From Longimicrobium terrae (GTDB lineage Bacteria > Gemmatimonadota > Gemmatimonadetes > Longimicrobiales > Longimicrobiaceae): a DNA stretch of 64,000 nucleotides. A program made the position numbers and the translations under genes. Positions 1 through 8,226 of this stretch are shown here, in pieces. The notes beneath the pieces were generated by a model, which was given only the letters and a program-made list of their open reading frames with translations, had not been told where the DNA came from and did not search any database. The DNA lies in the NCBI RefSeq assembly GCF_014202995.1, contig NZ_JACHIA010000002.1:14645-78644 (forward strand), given 5' to 3'. Each line of letters opens with the position of its first letter. The first letter of the stretch is position 1.

Positions 1-120
1 ACCTTCGTACCTTCGTACCTTCGTACCTTCGTACCTTCGTACCTTCGTACCTTCGTACCTTCGTACCTTCGTACCTTCGTACCTTCGTACCTTCGTACTT
101 TCGTACTTCCGTGCTTTCGT
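1..120. repeat. 8-bp tandem repeat array, truncated by window edge
   Basis: Twelve perfect copies of the unit ACCTTCGT run from the first base to about 96, followed by three degenerate copies (ACTTTCGT, ACTTCCGT, GCTTTCGT) before the pattern dissolves. The array probably continues upstream of the window. The unit length is not a multiple of three, so it is not coding. It lies at the 3' side of the SDR-esterase gene, and its copy number is probably variable. Confidence 0.95.
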
Positions 121-186
121 ACTCCAGAACGGGCCGGGAAGCAGACATCGCTCCCCGGCCCGTTTCCCCTCATCCAGCGCTCGCGA

Positions 187-2235
187 TCAGGCGTGCACGG
201 CCTGCGGCTTGAGCGCGGCGTTCAGGCCGGCGGCGGCCTGCTTCACCGCCTTGCGGGCCTCGCCCAGCACCACGCCCATCCCAAAGAACTCGTGCGTCAC
301 GCCGTCGTGCGTGTGGTAATCCACCGTCACGCCGGCCGCGCGCAGCCGCTCCGCCAGCCGCTCGCCGTCTGACCGCAGCGGATCGATCTCCGCCGTGATG
401 ATGGTCGTGGGCGGCAGGCCGCGCAGGTCCGCGCGCACCAGCGAGATGAGCGGATGATCCGCCTCCGCCGGCGTGTTGAGGTAGTGGTTCAGGAACCACT
501 GCATCATGGGCCGGTTCAGCGGCTTGGCGTCCGCGTTCTCCACGTACGACGGGGAATCGGTGTGCCCGTCCGCGATGGGATACACGGCCAGCACGTGCGC
601 CGGCGCGGGAAGCCCGCGGTCGCGCGCCAGCAGCGCCGTCGACAGGGCCAGGTTGCCGCCCGCGCTCTCGCCCGCGACCGCCACCCGGTCCGCGTCGCCG
701 CCCAGCTCGCGTGCGTTCGCCAGCACCCACTGGTACGCCGCGAACGCGTCCTCGTGCGCGGCGGGGAACTTGTTCTCCGGCGCCTTACGGTACTCCACCG
801 AGACCACGATGGCCTGCGTGGCGTCCGTGAGCGCGCGGGCCGAGCTGTCGTAGGTATCGTTGGTCGCGATCACCCACCCGCCGCCATGCGTGTACACGAT
901 GACGGGAAACGGCCCGTCGCCATGCGGCACGTAGACGCGGACGGGGATCTCGCCGCCCGGGCCGGGAATCGTCCGCTCCACCACGCGCGCGACGGGGATG
1001 GGCTTCACCGTCTTGCCGTGCTTGCGCAGCAGCGCCAGAACCGCTTCGGCCGGCGTCGGCTGGCGGCGTGCCTCGTCCGGCGCCAGCGTCTCGACCGGCT
1101 TGCCGCCCATGGACGCAAGGTGGCGCAGAACGTGGCGCATCTGCCGGTTGGCGCGCGCCATCGTCGCATCGCCCTCGTCCTCCGCCGAACGCCCGGTCAG
1201 CCGCGTGCGGACGCTTTCATCCACCCGCCCCAGCACGCCGGAGCGGCTGAGCCACCACGCGCCCGCCGCGATGGCGCCCACGGTAAGCAGCGACTGCAGC
1301 GGATGCTGCGCCGTGCGCGTGTAGGCGCTCGTCTTCATCACGTGGCCGCTGTAGTCGCCGCGCTCGTTGCCGCTGATGGAAGGCGCGTAGAGCGCCTCGT
1401 TGCGGCGCTTGGTGCCGGGCTCGGCACGCTGCTGCTCCCACGCCACGGATGACACGTAGGCATCGTACGCGCGCGGCGACATCTCCTGCATCAGCTCCAT
1501 CTGCCGGGCGCCGCCGCCCACCAGCACCTCGCGCTGCGGCCGGCGCGCGCAGTCCAGAATGGCGCGGGCCACCACGCGCGGCGAGTACACCGGGGGCGGA
1601 ACCTCCGGGTCGGCGCCGTCCAGGTGGCTGTGCGCGTGCTCGGTGTAGGGTGTGTCGATGGCGGCGGGGCGGATGAGCGTCACCGCGACGGGCACGCCGT
1701 GGTGCCCAAGCTCCTGCCGGAGTGCGTCGGTAAAGCCCTTGACCGCGTGCTTGCTGGCGGCGTAGTGCCCCTGCAGCGGCACCGCGGCGGTCGACAGCAC
1801 GCTGCCCAGGTTGATGAGGGCGCCGCCCTCGCGCCGCAGATGCGGCAGCGCGGCCAGCGAGCCGTTCACCACGCCGAAGTAGTTGGTCTCAAAGAGCCTG
1901 CGGACGTCGTTCACCGGCGTGCGCTCGATTTCGCCGTAGATGCTGACGCCGGCGTTGTTCACCCAGGTGTCGATGCGCCCGAACGCGTTCACGGCCACCT
2001 CGGCCAGGTCGCGCATGGCGGCGGTGTCGGCGACGTCGCAGGCGTGCCACGCCACCTCTCCGCCCTCCGCGCGCAGCTGGGCGGCGATGGCGGCAAGTGC
2101 GCGCGGGTTGCGCGAGTTGAGCACCACGCGGGCGCCATTGCGCACGGCCAGGCGCGCGGTGGCGAGCCCGATCCCGCTGTCCGCGCCCGTGATGACGATG
2201 ACCTGCTGCTTCAGCGGCTTCAGCTTCAATCTCAT
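187..2235 (-). CDS. Fusion: short-chain dehydrogenase/reductase + HSL-type alpha/beta hydrolase
   Basis: This 682-residue protein joins two enzymes. Residues about 1-290 are a short-chain dehydrogenase: nucleotide motif TGADSGIG (16-23), NNAG (93-96), Ser135 and YAASK (Tyr148, Lys152). Residues about 370-682 are a hormone-sensitive-lipase type esterase: HGGGW (His450), nucleophile GESAGGN (Ser524), and the Asp and His expected in IDPLRSDG and THEFFGM. A hydrophobic stretch (LLTVGAIAAGAWWLS) sits in the linker and may be membrane-associated. AAAGGAG lies five bases before the ATG, which fixes the start. The SDR part probably uses NAD(P)H and the hydrolase probably cleaves short esters; substrates are unknown. 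A stand-alone lipoprotein paralogue of the esterase half lies at 51418-52497. Both active sites look intact. Confidence 0.9.
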   Translation of the reverse strand: MRLKLKPLKQQVIVITGADSGIGLATARLAVRNGARVVLNSRNPRALAAIAAQLRAEGGEVAWHACDVADTAAMRDLAEVAVNAFGRIDTWVNNAGVSIYGEIERTPVNDVRRLFETNYFGVVNGSLAALPHLRREGGALINLGSVLSTAAVPLQGHYAASKHAVKGFTDALRQELGHHGVPVAVTLIRPAAIDTPYTEHAHSHLDGADPEVPPPVYSPRVVARAILDCARRPQREVLVGGGARQMELMQEMSPRAYDAYVSSVAWEQQRAEPGTKRRNEALYAPSISGNERGDYSGHVMKTSAYTRTAQHPLQSLLTVGAIAAGAWWLSRSGVLGRVDESVRTRLTGRSAEDEGDATMARANRQMRHVLRHLASMGGKPVETLAPDEARRQPTPAEAVLALLRKHGKTVKPIPVARVVERTIPGPGGEIPVRVYVPHGDGPFPVIVYTHGGGWVIATNDTYDSSARALTDATQAIVVSVEYRKAPENKFPAAHEDAFAAYQWVLANARELGGDADRVAVAGESAGGNLALSTALLARDRGLPAPAHVLAVYPIADGHTDSPSYVENADAKPLNRPMMQWFLNHYLNTPAEADHPLISLVRADLRGLPPTTIITAEIDPLRSDGERLAERLRAAGVTVDYHTHDGVTHEFFGMGVVLGEARKAVKQAAAGLNAALKPQAVHA

Positions 2236-2302
2236 TCATGCTCCTTTGCGTCCAAGGTCTGTCCCAGCGGGCGGGGGCCTCTCGCAAGGGGCGCGCCTTG
2301 GG

Positions 2303-2512
2303 TCATCGGTTGCGCTCGGAGGCCAGGATGGCGGCGCCGCGGGCCGCGAGTTCCTGCATGTGGTCGGTGAGAACGAGGTCGAACGCGGCGGCGAACACGC
2401 GTTCGGGGGTGCGGGGGTAGCGCCGGTCGCAGGCGGAGCAGGAGATGTCGCCGTCCCTGGGTGCGTAGATCCAGAATCCGACGCAGTCTCCAACGTGGTC
2501 CAGAACAGCCAC
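2303..2512 (-). CDS. Small hypothetical protein with a CxxC pair
   Basis: A possible 69-residue protein with a GTG start lies just upstream of the SDR-esterase gene on the same strand. It has a CSAC motif (a half zinc ribbon) near the middle and an amphipathic helical C-terminus ending ASERNR. No strong ribosome binding site is seen, and a stop lies nine codons upstream of the GTG. The composition is more protein-like than the overlapping frames, but I do not recognise a family. It could be chance. Confidence 0.35.
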   Translation of the reverse strand: MAVLDHVGDCVGFWIYAPRDGDISCSACDRRYPRTPERVFAAAFDLVLTDHMQELAARGAAILASERNR

Positions 2513-2693
2513 CGGTGCCTCTCGTTCTCCAGCAGGTCATCATTGGGGGATGCGGCGCCTGTGCGCTCGGGGAAGCGCGAGCGCCCGCGCCGGAACTCGC
2601 GGCAAGAAAAATGCCGATCTTGTCGCGAAATATGCGACAGAGTTGGCCGGAGATGGACATCTGTCGCAGCCTGTCGGGGATTGCGGACTCCAG

Positions 2694-3010
2694 GGCGGCC
2701 CCCACCCGGGCCGGCACCACCGGCCCACCCTCCCCTGCGAGAGCGAATAAATCCGCCGCTCAAACAGCGCTAACCCCCGACACCGGCCGCTCGCGCGTCC
2801 GGTTCGGGGCTTCAACTGCGTCGGGGACGAGCAGATTGGTTGCGTCCCAGTCCGCGCAGGCGGACTTCGTGTCTTTCGAGGCGCGGTTTCAACCGCCGGG
2901 CGAGGACCGGCCTTTCACCCAGAATCTCCGCCGCGCCGAACTGGTGTGTGCTCCCTCTCCCACATCTGTTCGTGGGAGAGGGTCGTCGCGCGGAGCGCGC
3001 GGGGTGAGGG
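2694..3010 (+). repeat. Mosaic intergenic repeat, family A, copy 1
   Basis: Contains the family's three modules in order. The first is a GGCCGG...CCGGCCC hairpin. The second begins ATGAATCCGCCGCTC and has a GCCCCGA/TCGGGGC-type stem. The third holds two hairpins: CCCTCTCCCA/TGGGAGAGGG and CGTGC/GCACG. Between the second and third lies an AGTCCGC/GCGGACT hairpin (2849-2866). The gap 2513-3100 holds no convincing gene. Confidence 0.9.
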
Positions 3011-3100
3011 CTCGCCGCACGGGACGAATCCTGCAGTCCGGGCGGGACCAGATCCGCCATCGTCTGATCCACATCCCTCACCCTCCACCCCGGATCCCGC

Positions 3101-3889
3101 ATGCCGCGCCACGCGCTCGTTCTCCCGCTCCTGCTGCTGATGATTCCCGCCACCGCGCAGGCGCAGTCCGGGCGCGAGGCGTGGCGCACGGACGTGCCGT
3201 GTGCGTCCGCGCGGCGGCTGGTTCCGGAAGGGACGGAGGCGGGCGAGCCGGCCGCCTTTTCGCCGTGCCCCACGCGCGCATGCGTGGACCTGCCCGGCGG
3301 CGGGCGCGTGTGCACCTGCGGCGGCACCGAGGGCCCGGACAGCCTGCGCATCGAGCAGCCCGGCCACCCGGTGCGCGAATGGGGCGCGGAGACGGACGGG
3401 CTCGCCGCGGCATCGGGGTGGGAGGCGGTCGTCGCGCCCATCGGGGAGGGCGGCGAGCCGGTGGTCGTCATCGCGCAGCGGACGGCAATCAGCAACGGGC
3501 TGGGCGTGAACTACTGGCAGCTTTGGCCGGCGGAGCCCGGCGGGGCGGGCGCGCCGCCGTTTGTCGAGGTGCAGGAGTACGACTTCCGCGGATCGTGGGT
3601 GCAGCCGCGGGCGGGCGGGGCGTGCCGGCTGTTCGCCACGCGGTGGATGGGAGGCAGCGAACCGGGGCGCGGCCCGGGCCTGTATCTGCAGGGCCGCTGG
3701 ATGGCGTGGAGCGGCGGCGAACTCCGCGCCGATCCCGCGCGCCCGGCGGTGGAGCGGCGCTATCTGTCCAGCTTCGAGCGCGAGCGATTCGCCGGAGTCA
3801 CCGGTGCCCCGTTCGCCTGGTTCCGCGGTCCGGCCGCGCGCCGCACAACGCTCCCGCGCGATCCCGCGTTCGATGGTGGCGAGAACTGA
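3101..3889 (+). CDS. Secreted protein of unknown function
   Basis: A 262-residue protein with a clear Sec signal peptide: a basic start, the hydrophobic stretch ALVLPLLLLMIPATA and a probable cleavage after AQA near residue 22. The mature part is rich in Gly, Pro and Trp and has five cysteines in the first 60 residues (PCASAR, SPCP, RACVD, VCTCGG), which suggests disulfides in the envelope. I recognise no family. It stands alone between two intergenic repeats, and no operon partner is apparent. Confidence 0.75.
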   Translation: MPRHALVLPLLLLMIPATAQAQSGREAWRTDVPCASARRLVPEGTEAGEPAAFSPCPTRACVDLPGGGRVCTCGGTEGPDSLRIEQPGHPVREWGAETDGLAAASGWEAVVAPIGEGGEPVVVIAQRTAISNGLGVNYWQLWPAEPGGAGAPPFVEVQEYDFRGSWVQPRAGGACRLFATRWMGGSEPGRGPGLYLQGRWMAWSGGELRADPARPAVERRYLSSFERERFAGVTGAPFAWFRGPAARRTTLPRDPAFDGGEN

Positions 3890-3926
3890 CGCGCGTTGGT
3901 GAAAACTCCGCGTGCCGCAAGCTCTT

Positions 3927-4180
3927 ACTGCCCTCACGCGGGGGTCGCGGAGGTCGCGGAGGTCGCGGAGGTCGCGGAGGTCGCGGGGGAACAGCAGGGG
4001 AAAAGAGGATGATGGATTGTCCGGACAGAGAATCAGTCGGCGAGGCGATTCATCATTCATCCTCTTTGCTGTCCCTCTGCGCGATTCCGCTCTCTTCTCG
4101 ACGGATACCCGCCAGCCACCGCGCTTTCCCGTCTCGCGGTCTGTCCCCGCGACCCCCGCGACCTCCGCGTGAGATGCAGT
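3927..4180. repeat. Palindromic repeat with 9-bp units, family C, full copy
   Basis: Begins ACTGCCCTCACGCGG and continues with about five tandem GTCGCGGAG units (3943-3988). It has an inner inverted pair GAGGATGA/TCATCCTC and ends with the complementary arm (CCCCGCGACCTCCGCGTGAG...GCAGT, read with interruptions). The whole could fold into one long imperfect hairpin. The design parallels family B, with a different unit sequence. It separates the secreted protein from the GntR-like regulator. Confidence 0.85.
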
Positions 4181-4218
4181 TGCCGTAAAAGCCTGCGATT
4201 CACACGCTGGTATGCGAG

Positions 4219-5253
4219 GTGCGAATGTTCCTGCTGGATTCGCGGACCCCGATGATCCGGACCGCGACGGAAAAGCTCAGGGAGAGGCGGATGGGCAGCA
4301 GGTCGGGCGCCGCGAGCACGGCGGAATCATTGGAAGAACTGATCCGCGGACGGATCGTGGCGGGCATTCACGTGGGCCGCCTGTCCCCGGGCGACCGGCT
4401 GCCCAGCTACCGCGAGGTGGCGGATGAGGTGGGGACCGATCTGCGCGCCGTGGCCCGCGCGTACGCCGCGCTGGAGCAGAAGGGGCTGGTGGAAGTGCGC
4501 GGGAGGTCGGGTGTGTTCGTGGCGCCGCAGGAGCGCGTGGGCGGGCGCGTGCTGGCGGAAACCGCGGTGTGGTTCGTCGACGTGCTGCGCGAGGCGTGGA
4601 ACCGCCGCATCCCCGCCGCCGACCTTCCCGCATTCGCGCGGGAGTGCACGGCCGCCCGGGTGGTGCGCTGCGCCTTTCTGGAATCCACCGTGGACCAGGT
4701 GGAGTCCATCGGCGCGGAACTGCGCGACGACTTCGGATTCGACGTGTGCTCGGCCACGGCGGACCACTTCGGCACCGGCGCGGACGGCACCAGAATGGAC
4801 GCGGTGCAGAAGGCGCGCGGGGCGGACTTCATCGCCACCACCGCGTTCCACGCCGCCGAACTGCGCGAAGTGGCGGACCAGTTGGGCCTGCCGCTCGTCG
4901 TCATCCGCATCAACCCGCAGTTCACCCGCGAGGTGCAGCGCACGCTGTCGCAGGGCGGATTGACGGTGGTGTGCGTGGACCCGCTCTTTGCCGAACGCGT
5001 GCGTCTGGTGGCGGGAGACGTGAATTCGGATGGATTGAAGACGGTTCTGGCCTCCGACCGCGCGCAGGTGGCCTCGCTTGATCTGTCCCAGCCCGTCCTG
5101 GTCTCCGAGGCCGCGCGCAGGCAGCTGGACGACCTGCGGCTTCCGCGCTCGTTTCCCGACCAGCCCATGATCTCGCCCGAGTCCGCGCGGGAACTGCACG
5201 CGCTGCTCGTCCGCTTCAACCTGGAAGCCGCGGAGCGCGCCCCCGCGGCCTGA
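4219..5253 (+). CDS. GntR-type transcriptional regulator with ligand-binding-like C-terminus
   Basis: The N-terminal third (about 35-105) is a GntR winged helix: LEELIRGRIVAG, PGDRLPSYREVAD and ARAYAALEQKGLVEVRGRSG, including the typical wing with a Gly after a basic residue. The rest (about 130-330) alternates hydrophobic strands and helices like a periplasmic-binding-protein fold (VVRCAFLEST, DFIATTAFHAAEL, LPLVVIRIN), so it may sense a small molecule in the cytoplasm. The effector is unknown. The start is uncertain: GTG at 4219, ATG at 4225 or an internal Met are all possible, and no strong ribosome site is seen. It lies 153 bp before a kinase gene on the same strand, but a functional link is only a guess. 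Confidence 0.85.
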   Translation: MRMFLLDSRTPMIRTATEKLRERRMGSRSGAASTAESLEELIRGRIVAGIHVGRLSPGDRLPSYREVADEVGTDLRAVARAYAALEQKGLVEVRGRSGVFVAPQERVGGRVLAETAVWFVDVLREAWNRRIPAADLPAFARECTAARVVRCAFLESTVDQVESIGAELRDDFGFDVCSATADHFGTGADGTRMDAVQKARGADFIATTAFHAAELREVADQLGLPLVVIRINPQFTREVQRTLSQGGLTVVCVDPLFAERVRLVAGDVNSDGLKTVLASDRAQVASLDLSQPVLVSEAARRQLDDLRLPRSFPDQPMISPESARELHALLVRFNLEAAERAPAA

Positions 5254-5406
5254 ATGGCGCAGATTCCGCCGCCTGCTACAGATGGTCGTTCGCGGAACCG
5301 TCTGTTGCACGCGGTCTGGAGTTTGCCGGGATCCACGGGCTCGCGACCCGTCATCCCAGAATTCCTCTGACACGCCGGGCCATGAACCGCCTGCTGAGGT
5401 CCGCGC

Positions 5407-6582
5407 ATGGCTGATCCCCGGGTGAACCATCCCGTACCCGTGGTTCCCGACGGCCTCTTGCCGCCGCGCCTGCGCATTTCCGACGAGAAACTGTACGCGC
5501 TCCTGGTGGGGAGCGTACGCGACTACGGCATCTTTGCGCTGGATCCCACCGGCCGCATCGCCACCTGGAACATCGGGGCGCAGACGATCAAGGGGTACCG
5601 CGCGGACGAAATCATCGGCCGGCACTTCTCCGTCTTTTATCCGCCGGAAGATCTGGAAAACGACAAGCCTGGGATGGAACTGCGCGAAGCGTCCGCGCAC
5701 GGACGTTTCGAGGACGAGGGATGGCGCGTGCGCAAGGACGGAACGCGCTTCTGGGCCAACGTGGTCATTACCGCGCTGCGCAATCCGGATGGCGATCTGG
5801 TGGGCTTCGCCAAGGTCACGCGCGACCTTACGGAGCGCCGGCAGAACGAGGAGCGCGCCCTTGCCGACACGCGGCGGCTGGCCGAGGCCGAGGCCGCCAA
5901 CCGCGCCAAGACCGAGTTTCTCAGCACCATGAGCCACGAACTCCGCACCCCGCTGAACGCCATCGACGGCTACGCGGAGCTGCTGGAGCTGGAGGTGCGC
6001 GGCCCGGTGACGGAGGGGCAGCGCGAGTTTCTGCGCCGCATTCGCGACAGCCAGCGGCACCTGCTGGGGATCATCAACGACCTGCTCAACTACAGCCGCA
6101 TCGAGGCGGGTCGGGTGGAGTACGAGGTGGCCCGCGTTCCCCTGAGCGAGATCGTCTCCACGGTGATGCCGATGGTGGAGCCGCAGGCCCTGGCGCGCGG
6201 TCTGGTGCTTTCCGCCGGGCCGTGCCCGCCGGAGCTGGTGGCGAGCGCGGATCGCGGCAAGGCCGAGCAGGTGCTGCTGAACCTGCTTTCCAACGCCGTG
6301 AAGTTTACCGAATCCGGCACTGTCACGGTCGCGTGCGCGGCGTCGCCGGCCGGTGTGACCATCACCGTTTCCGACACGGGCGAGGGGATCGCGCCGGACC
6401 GCCTGCTGAGCGTGTTCGAGCCGTTCGTGCAGCTGGGGCGGTCGCTGAGCCAGATGCGGGAGGGGACGGGGCTGGGGCTGGCGATCAGCCGCGACCTGGC
6501 GCGCGGGATGGGCGGAGACCTGGCCGCCACCAGCACGCCGGGGCAGGGAAGCGTGTTCACGCTCACCCTTCCCGCGGGATAG
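5407..6582 (+). CDS. PAS-domain sensor histidine kinase
   Basis: A soluble 391-residue kinase. A PAS/PAC domain (about 28-145: YGIFALDPTGRIATWNIGA, GFAKVTRDLTERR) is followed by a short helix, HisKA with SHELRTPLNAI (phospho-acceptor His177), and an HATPase domain with the N box NLLSNAVKFT, G1 DTGEGIA and G2 GTGLGLAISR. No membrane segment is present, so the signal is cytoplasmic (redox, light or a ligand in PAS). No response regulator lies next to it, so it is an orphan kinase. It closely resembles the kinase at 19274-20557 through the HisKA region (GYxELLE...VRGPVT...QRHLLG), which implies a local duplication history. GAGGTCC just before the ATG may be the ribosome site. Confidence 0.93.
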   Translation: MADPRVNHPVPVVPDGLLPPRLRISDEKLYALLVGSVRDYGIFALDPTGRIATWNIGAQTIKGYRADEIIGRHFSVFYPPEDLENDKPGMELREASAHGRFEDEGWRVRKDGTRFWANVVITALRNPDGDLVGFAKVTRDLTERRQNEERALADTRRLAEAEAANRAKTEFLSTMSHELRTPLNAIDGYAELLELEVRGPVTEGQREFLRRIRDSQRHLLGIINDLLNYSRIEAGRVEYEVARVPLSEIVSTVMPMVEPQALARGLVLSAGPCPPELVASADRGKAEQVLLNLLSNAVKFTESGTVTVACAASPAGVTITVSDTGEGIAPDRLLSVFEPFVQLGRSLSQMREGTGLGLAISRDLARGMGGDLAATSTPGQGSVFTLTLPAG

Positions 6583-6650
6583 GCTGGCGGCATCTGACCG
6601 GCGGGGGATCATCCACGAGAAGGAGGACCGGATGCGGGGGCGGGCTTCAC

Positions 6651-6982
6651 GGCGGCCCCCACCCGGGCCGGCACCACCGGCCCACCCTCCCGCGCGAGAG
6701 CGGATGAATCCGCCGCTCGAACAGCGGAAACCCCCGACACCGGCTGCTGACGCATCCGGTTCGGGGCTTCAACGGCTCATGCCGCGCGCGTCGCGCCGAA
6801 CCCGCCTCCGCGCCGAACGGCTGCCCCTCCCCCGCTTGCGGGGCGAGGGGGCGAGGGGGCTGGGGGGAGGGGGGAGCCCGCCGCCACGCCGAACCACCCG
6901 ATCCACACGACACTGAAGTGTGCTCCCTCTCCCACATCCGTTCGTGGGAGAGGGTCGTCGTGCGCAGCACGCGGGGTGAGGG
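6651..6982 (+). repeat. Mosaic intergenic repeat, family A, copy 2
   Basis: Same module order as copy 1, but with an extra G/C-run module (6827-6900) inserted between the second and third modules: CCCCTCCCCCGCTTGCGGGG and neighbours. Both terminal hairpins are retained (CCCTCTCCCA/TGGGAGAGGG and CGTGC/GCACG). The gap 6583-7100 holds no gene. Confidence 0.9.
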
Positions 6983-7102
6983 CCACAGCCCGCCGCCGCG
7001 CACCGATTCCCATCCACCATCATCCACCCATCCCCGGAAACCATCCCGATCCAACCTCCCTGATCCGCGCAAGTCGTTTCCGCACTTCATCCTGCACATC
7101 CT

Positions 7103-7143
7103 GTGCGTTCAGTATTGACTAAACGAACTGGATGCGGTAGATT
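7103..7143 (+). promoter_or_regulatory. Promoter and candidate operator of first GbsR-like regulator
   Basis: A near-consensus promoter: -35 TTGACT (7115-7120), a 17-bp spacer and -10 TAGATT (7138-7143), with the ATG 28 bp downstream. The motif GTGCGTTCAGTATT (7103-7116) overlaps the -35 box. It recurs in inverse orientation across the start codon of the second regulator, so it is a candidate autoregulatory operator. Confidence 0.65.
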
Positions 7144-7170
7144 CAGTCCATCAATCCACCGGGCGATCCC

Positions 7171-7635
7171 ATGGCGCTGCCGCAGGACGATTTCATCGAG
7201 GTCATGGGCCGGCACTTCGAGGAAGAAGGCATTCCTCGCATCGCCGGCCGCCTGTTCGGACTGCTGATGCTGGGCGAAGAGCCCTGCTCGCTGGAAGAAC
7301 TGGCGGACCGCCTGCACGTGAGCAAGGGAAGCGTGAGCAGCAACGCGCGCCTCCTGGAGGACTGGGGCATGGCGGTGCGGGTCACGCGCGCGGGCGACCG
7401 GCGCGACTTCTACCGCATTGCCCCCGACATGTCCAGCCGCCTCATTCAGCGGCAGATCGAGCGCATCCGGCTGTTCATTGACCGGGTGGACCGCGCCCGC
7501 GGCAAGATGAGCCCGCTCCCGGCCCCCGTGGCCGAGCGGTTCGACCGCACCGCGGAGTTCAACCGGGCCGTCATGCGCTCCCTGCTGGGGCTTCGCGAGG
7601 AGCTCGGGGGAGAGACGGACGGCCGGGACGAGTAG
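7171..7635 (+). CDS. GbsR/MarR-family transcriptional regulator (first paralogue)
   Basis: A 154-residue winged-helix regulator. The N-terminal helices (GIPRIAGRLFGLLMLGE) lead into the helix-turn-helix SLEELADRLHVSKGSVSSNARLLEDWG and a wing with VTRAGDRRDFYRI. This pattern is characteristic of the GbsR-like branch of the MarR superfamily. The C-terminal helices probably dimerise. It is the first gene of a run leading into an RND efflux operon, and a good promoter lies just upstream. It probably represses itself and the pump in response to a small molecule, although no effector can be named. A second paralogue follows after 43 bp. Confidence 0.88.
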   Translation: MALPQDDFIEVMGRHFEEEGIPRIAGRLFGLLMLGEEPCSLEELADRLHVSKGSVSSNARLLEDWGMAVRVTRAGDRRDFYRIAPDMSSRLIQRQIERIRLFIDRVDRARGKMSPLPAPVAERFDRTAEFNRAVMRSLLGLREELGGETDGRDE

Positions 7636-7672
7636 GACTGGCCCTTTGCGTAGGGAATTCGTGCATGAAGGA

Positions 7673-7695
7673 CGTTCAATGAATACTGAACGCAC
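7673..7695. promoter_or_regulatory. Palindromic candidate operator overlapping a start codon
   Basis: CGTTCA-N8-TGAACG is a perfect inverted repeat (7673-7692) that spans the ATG at 7679. Read on the minus strand, 7682-7695 is GTGCGTTCAGTATT, identical to the 14-mer over the first regulator's -35 box. A shorter version, CTGAACGCA (8206-8214), lies just before the TolC gene. Binding by the GbsR-like proteins is inferred. Confidence 0.5.
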
Positions 7696-8173
7696 TGTAC
7701 CGGCTGCAGGTTCGGCGATGTCCGATGACGAGTTCATTGAGCAGTTCGCCCGCCTGCTGGAGCAGGAGGGCGGGTCCCGCATCGCCGGGCGCATCGCCGC
7801 GCTCCTGCTGCTTACGCCGGACGACATGGCGCTGGACGAGATCGCCGAGCGCGTGCAGGCCAGCAAGGCCAGCATCAGCACCAACGCGCGGCTGCTGGAG
7901 CAGTGGGGAATGATCGAGCGGGTGAGCCGCGCGGGCGACCGGCGCGACTTCTACCGCACCCGCCCCGACGGCGCGGTGATGCTGCTGGAACGGCGGCTGG
8001 AGTGGATGCGCCGCCTGCGCGAAGCGGCCGACCGCGGGTCGCGGACGGAAAGCGCGCGCAACCCGGTGGTGGCCGAGCGGTTCCGCGGCCTGTGCCGGCT
8101 GCACGCCTTTGCCATGCGCGGCGTGGAGCGCACGCTTCGCCAGCTTCACCGCGGCGTCGACAACGCGCGCTGA
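7679..8173 (+). CDS. GbsR/MarR-family transcriptional regulator (second paralogue)
   Basis: A 164-residue paralogue of the preceding gene. It shares GSRIAGRIAALLLL, the helix-turn-helix ALDEIAERVQASKASISTNARLLEQWG and the wing VSRAGDRRDFYRT. ATG 7679 is preferred because AAGGA lies six bases upstream; an in-frame GTG at 7646 has no such support. The TolC gene starts 53 bp after its stop, so it probably belongs to the efflux operon and controls it. Two tandem paralogues before one pump suggest heterodimers or two-signal control. This is inference. Confidence 0.86.
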   Translation: MNTERTVPAAGSAMSDDEFIEQFARLLEQEGGSRIAGRIAALLLLTPDDMALDEIAERVQASKASISTNARLLEQWGMIERVSRAGDRRDFYRTRPDGAVMLLERRLEWMRRLREAADRGSRTESARNPVVAERFRGLCRLHAFAMRGVERTLRQLHRGVDNAR

Positions 8174-8226
8174 ACGACCGACGCGACATACCGGCGCGCG
8201 AGCGCCTGAACGCAACCGAGACGGAA

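Noticed and set aside
1-120. CRISPR array
   Set aside because: The units are 8 bp and contiguous with no spacers; no cas genes in the window.
6651-6982. Small proteins starting MNPPL... in several intergenic regions
   Set aside because: They come from the ATGAATCCGCC module of family A repeats, which is present on both strands and in differing frames, with no ribosome site.
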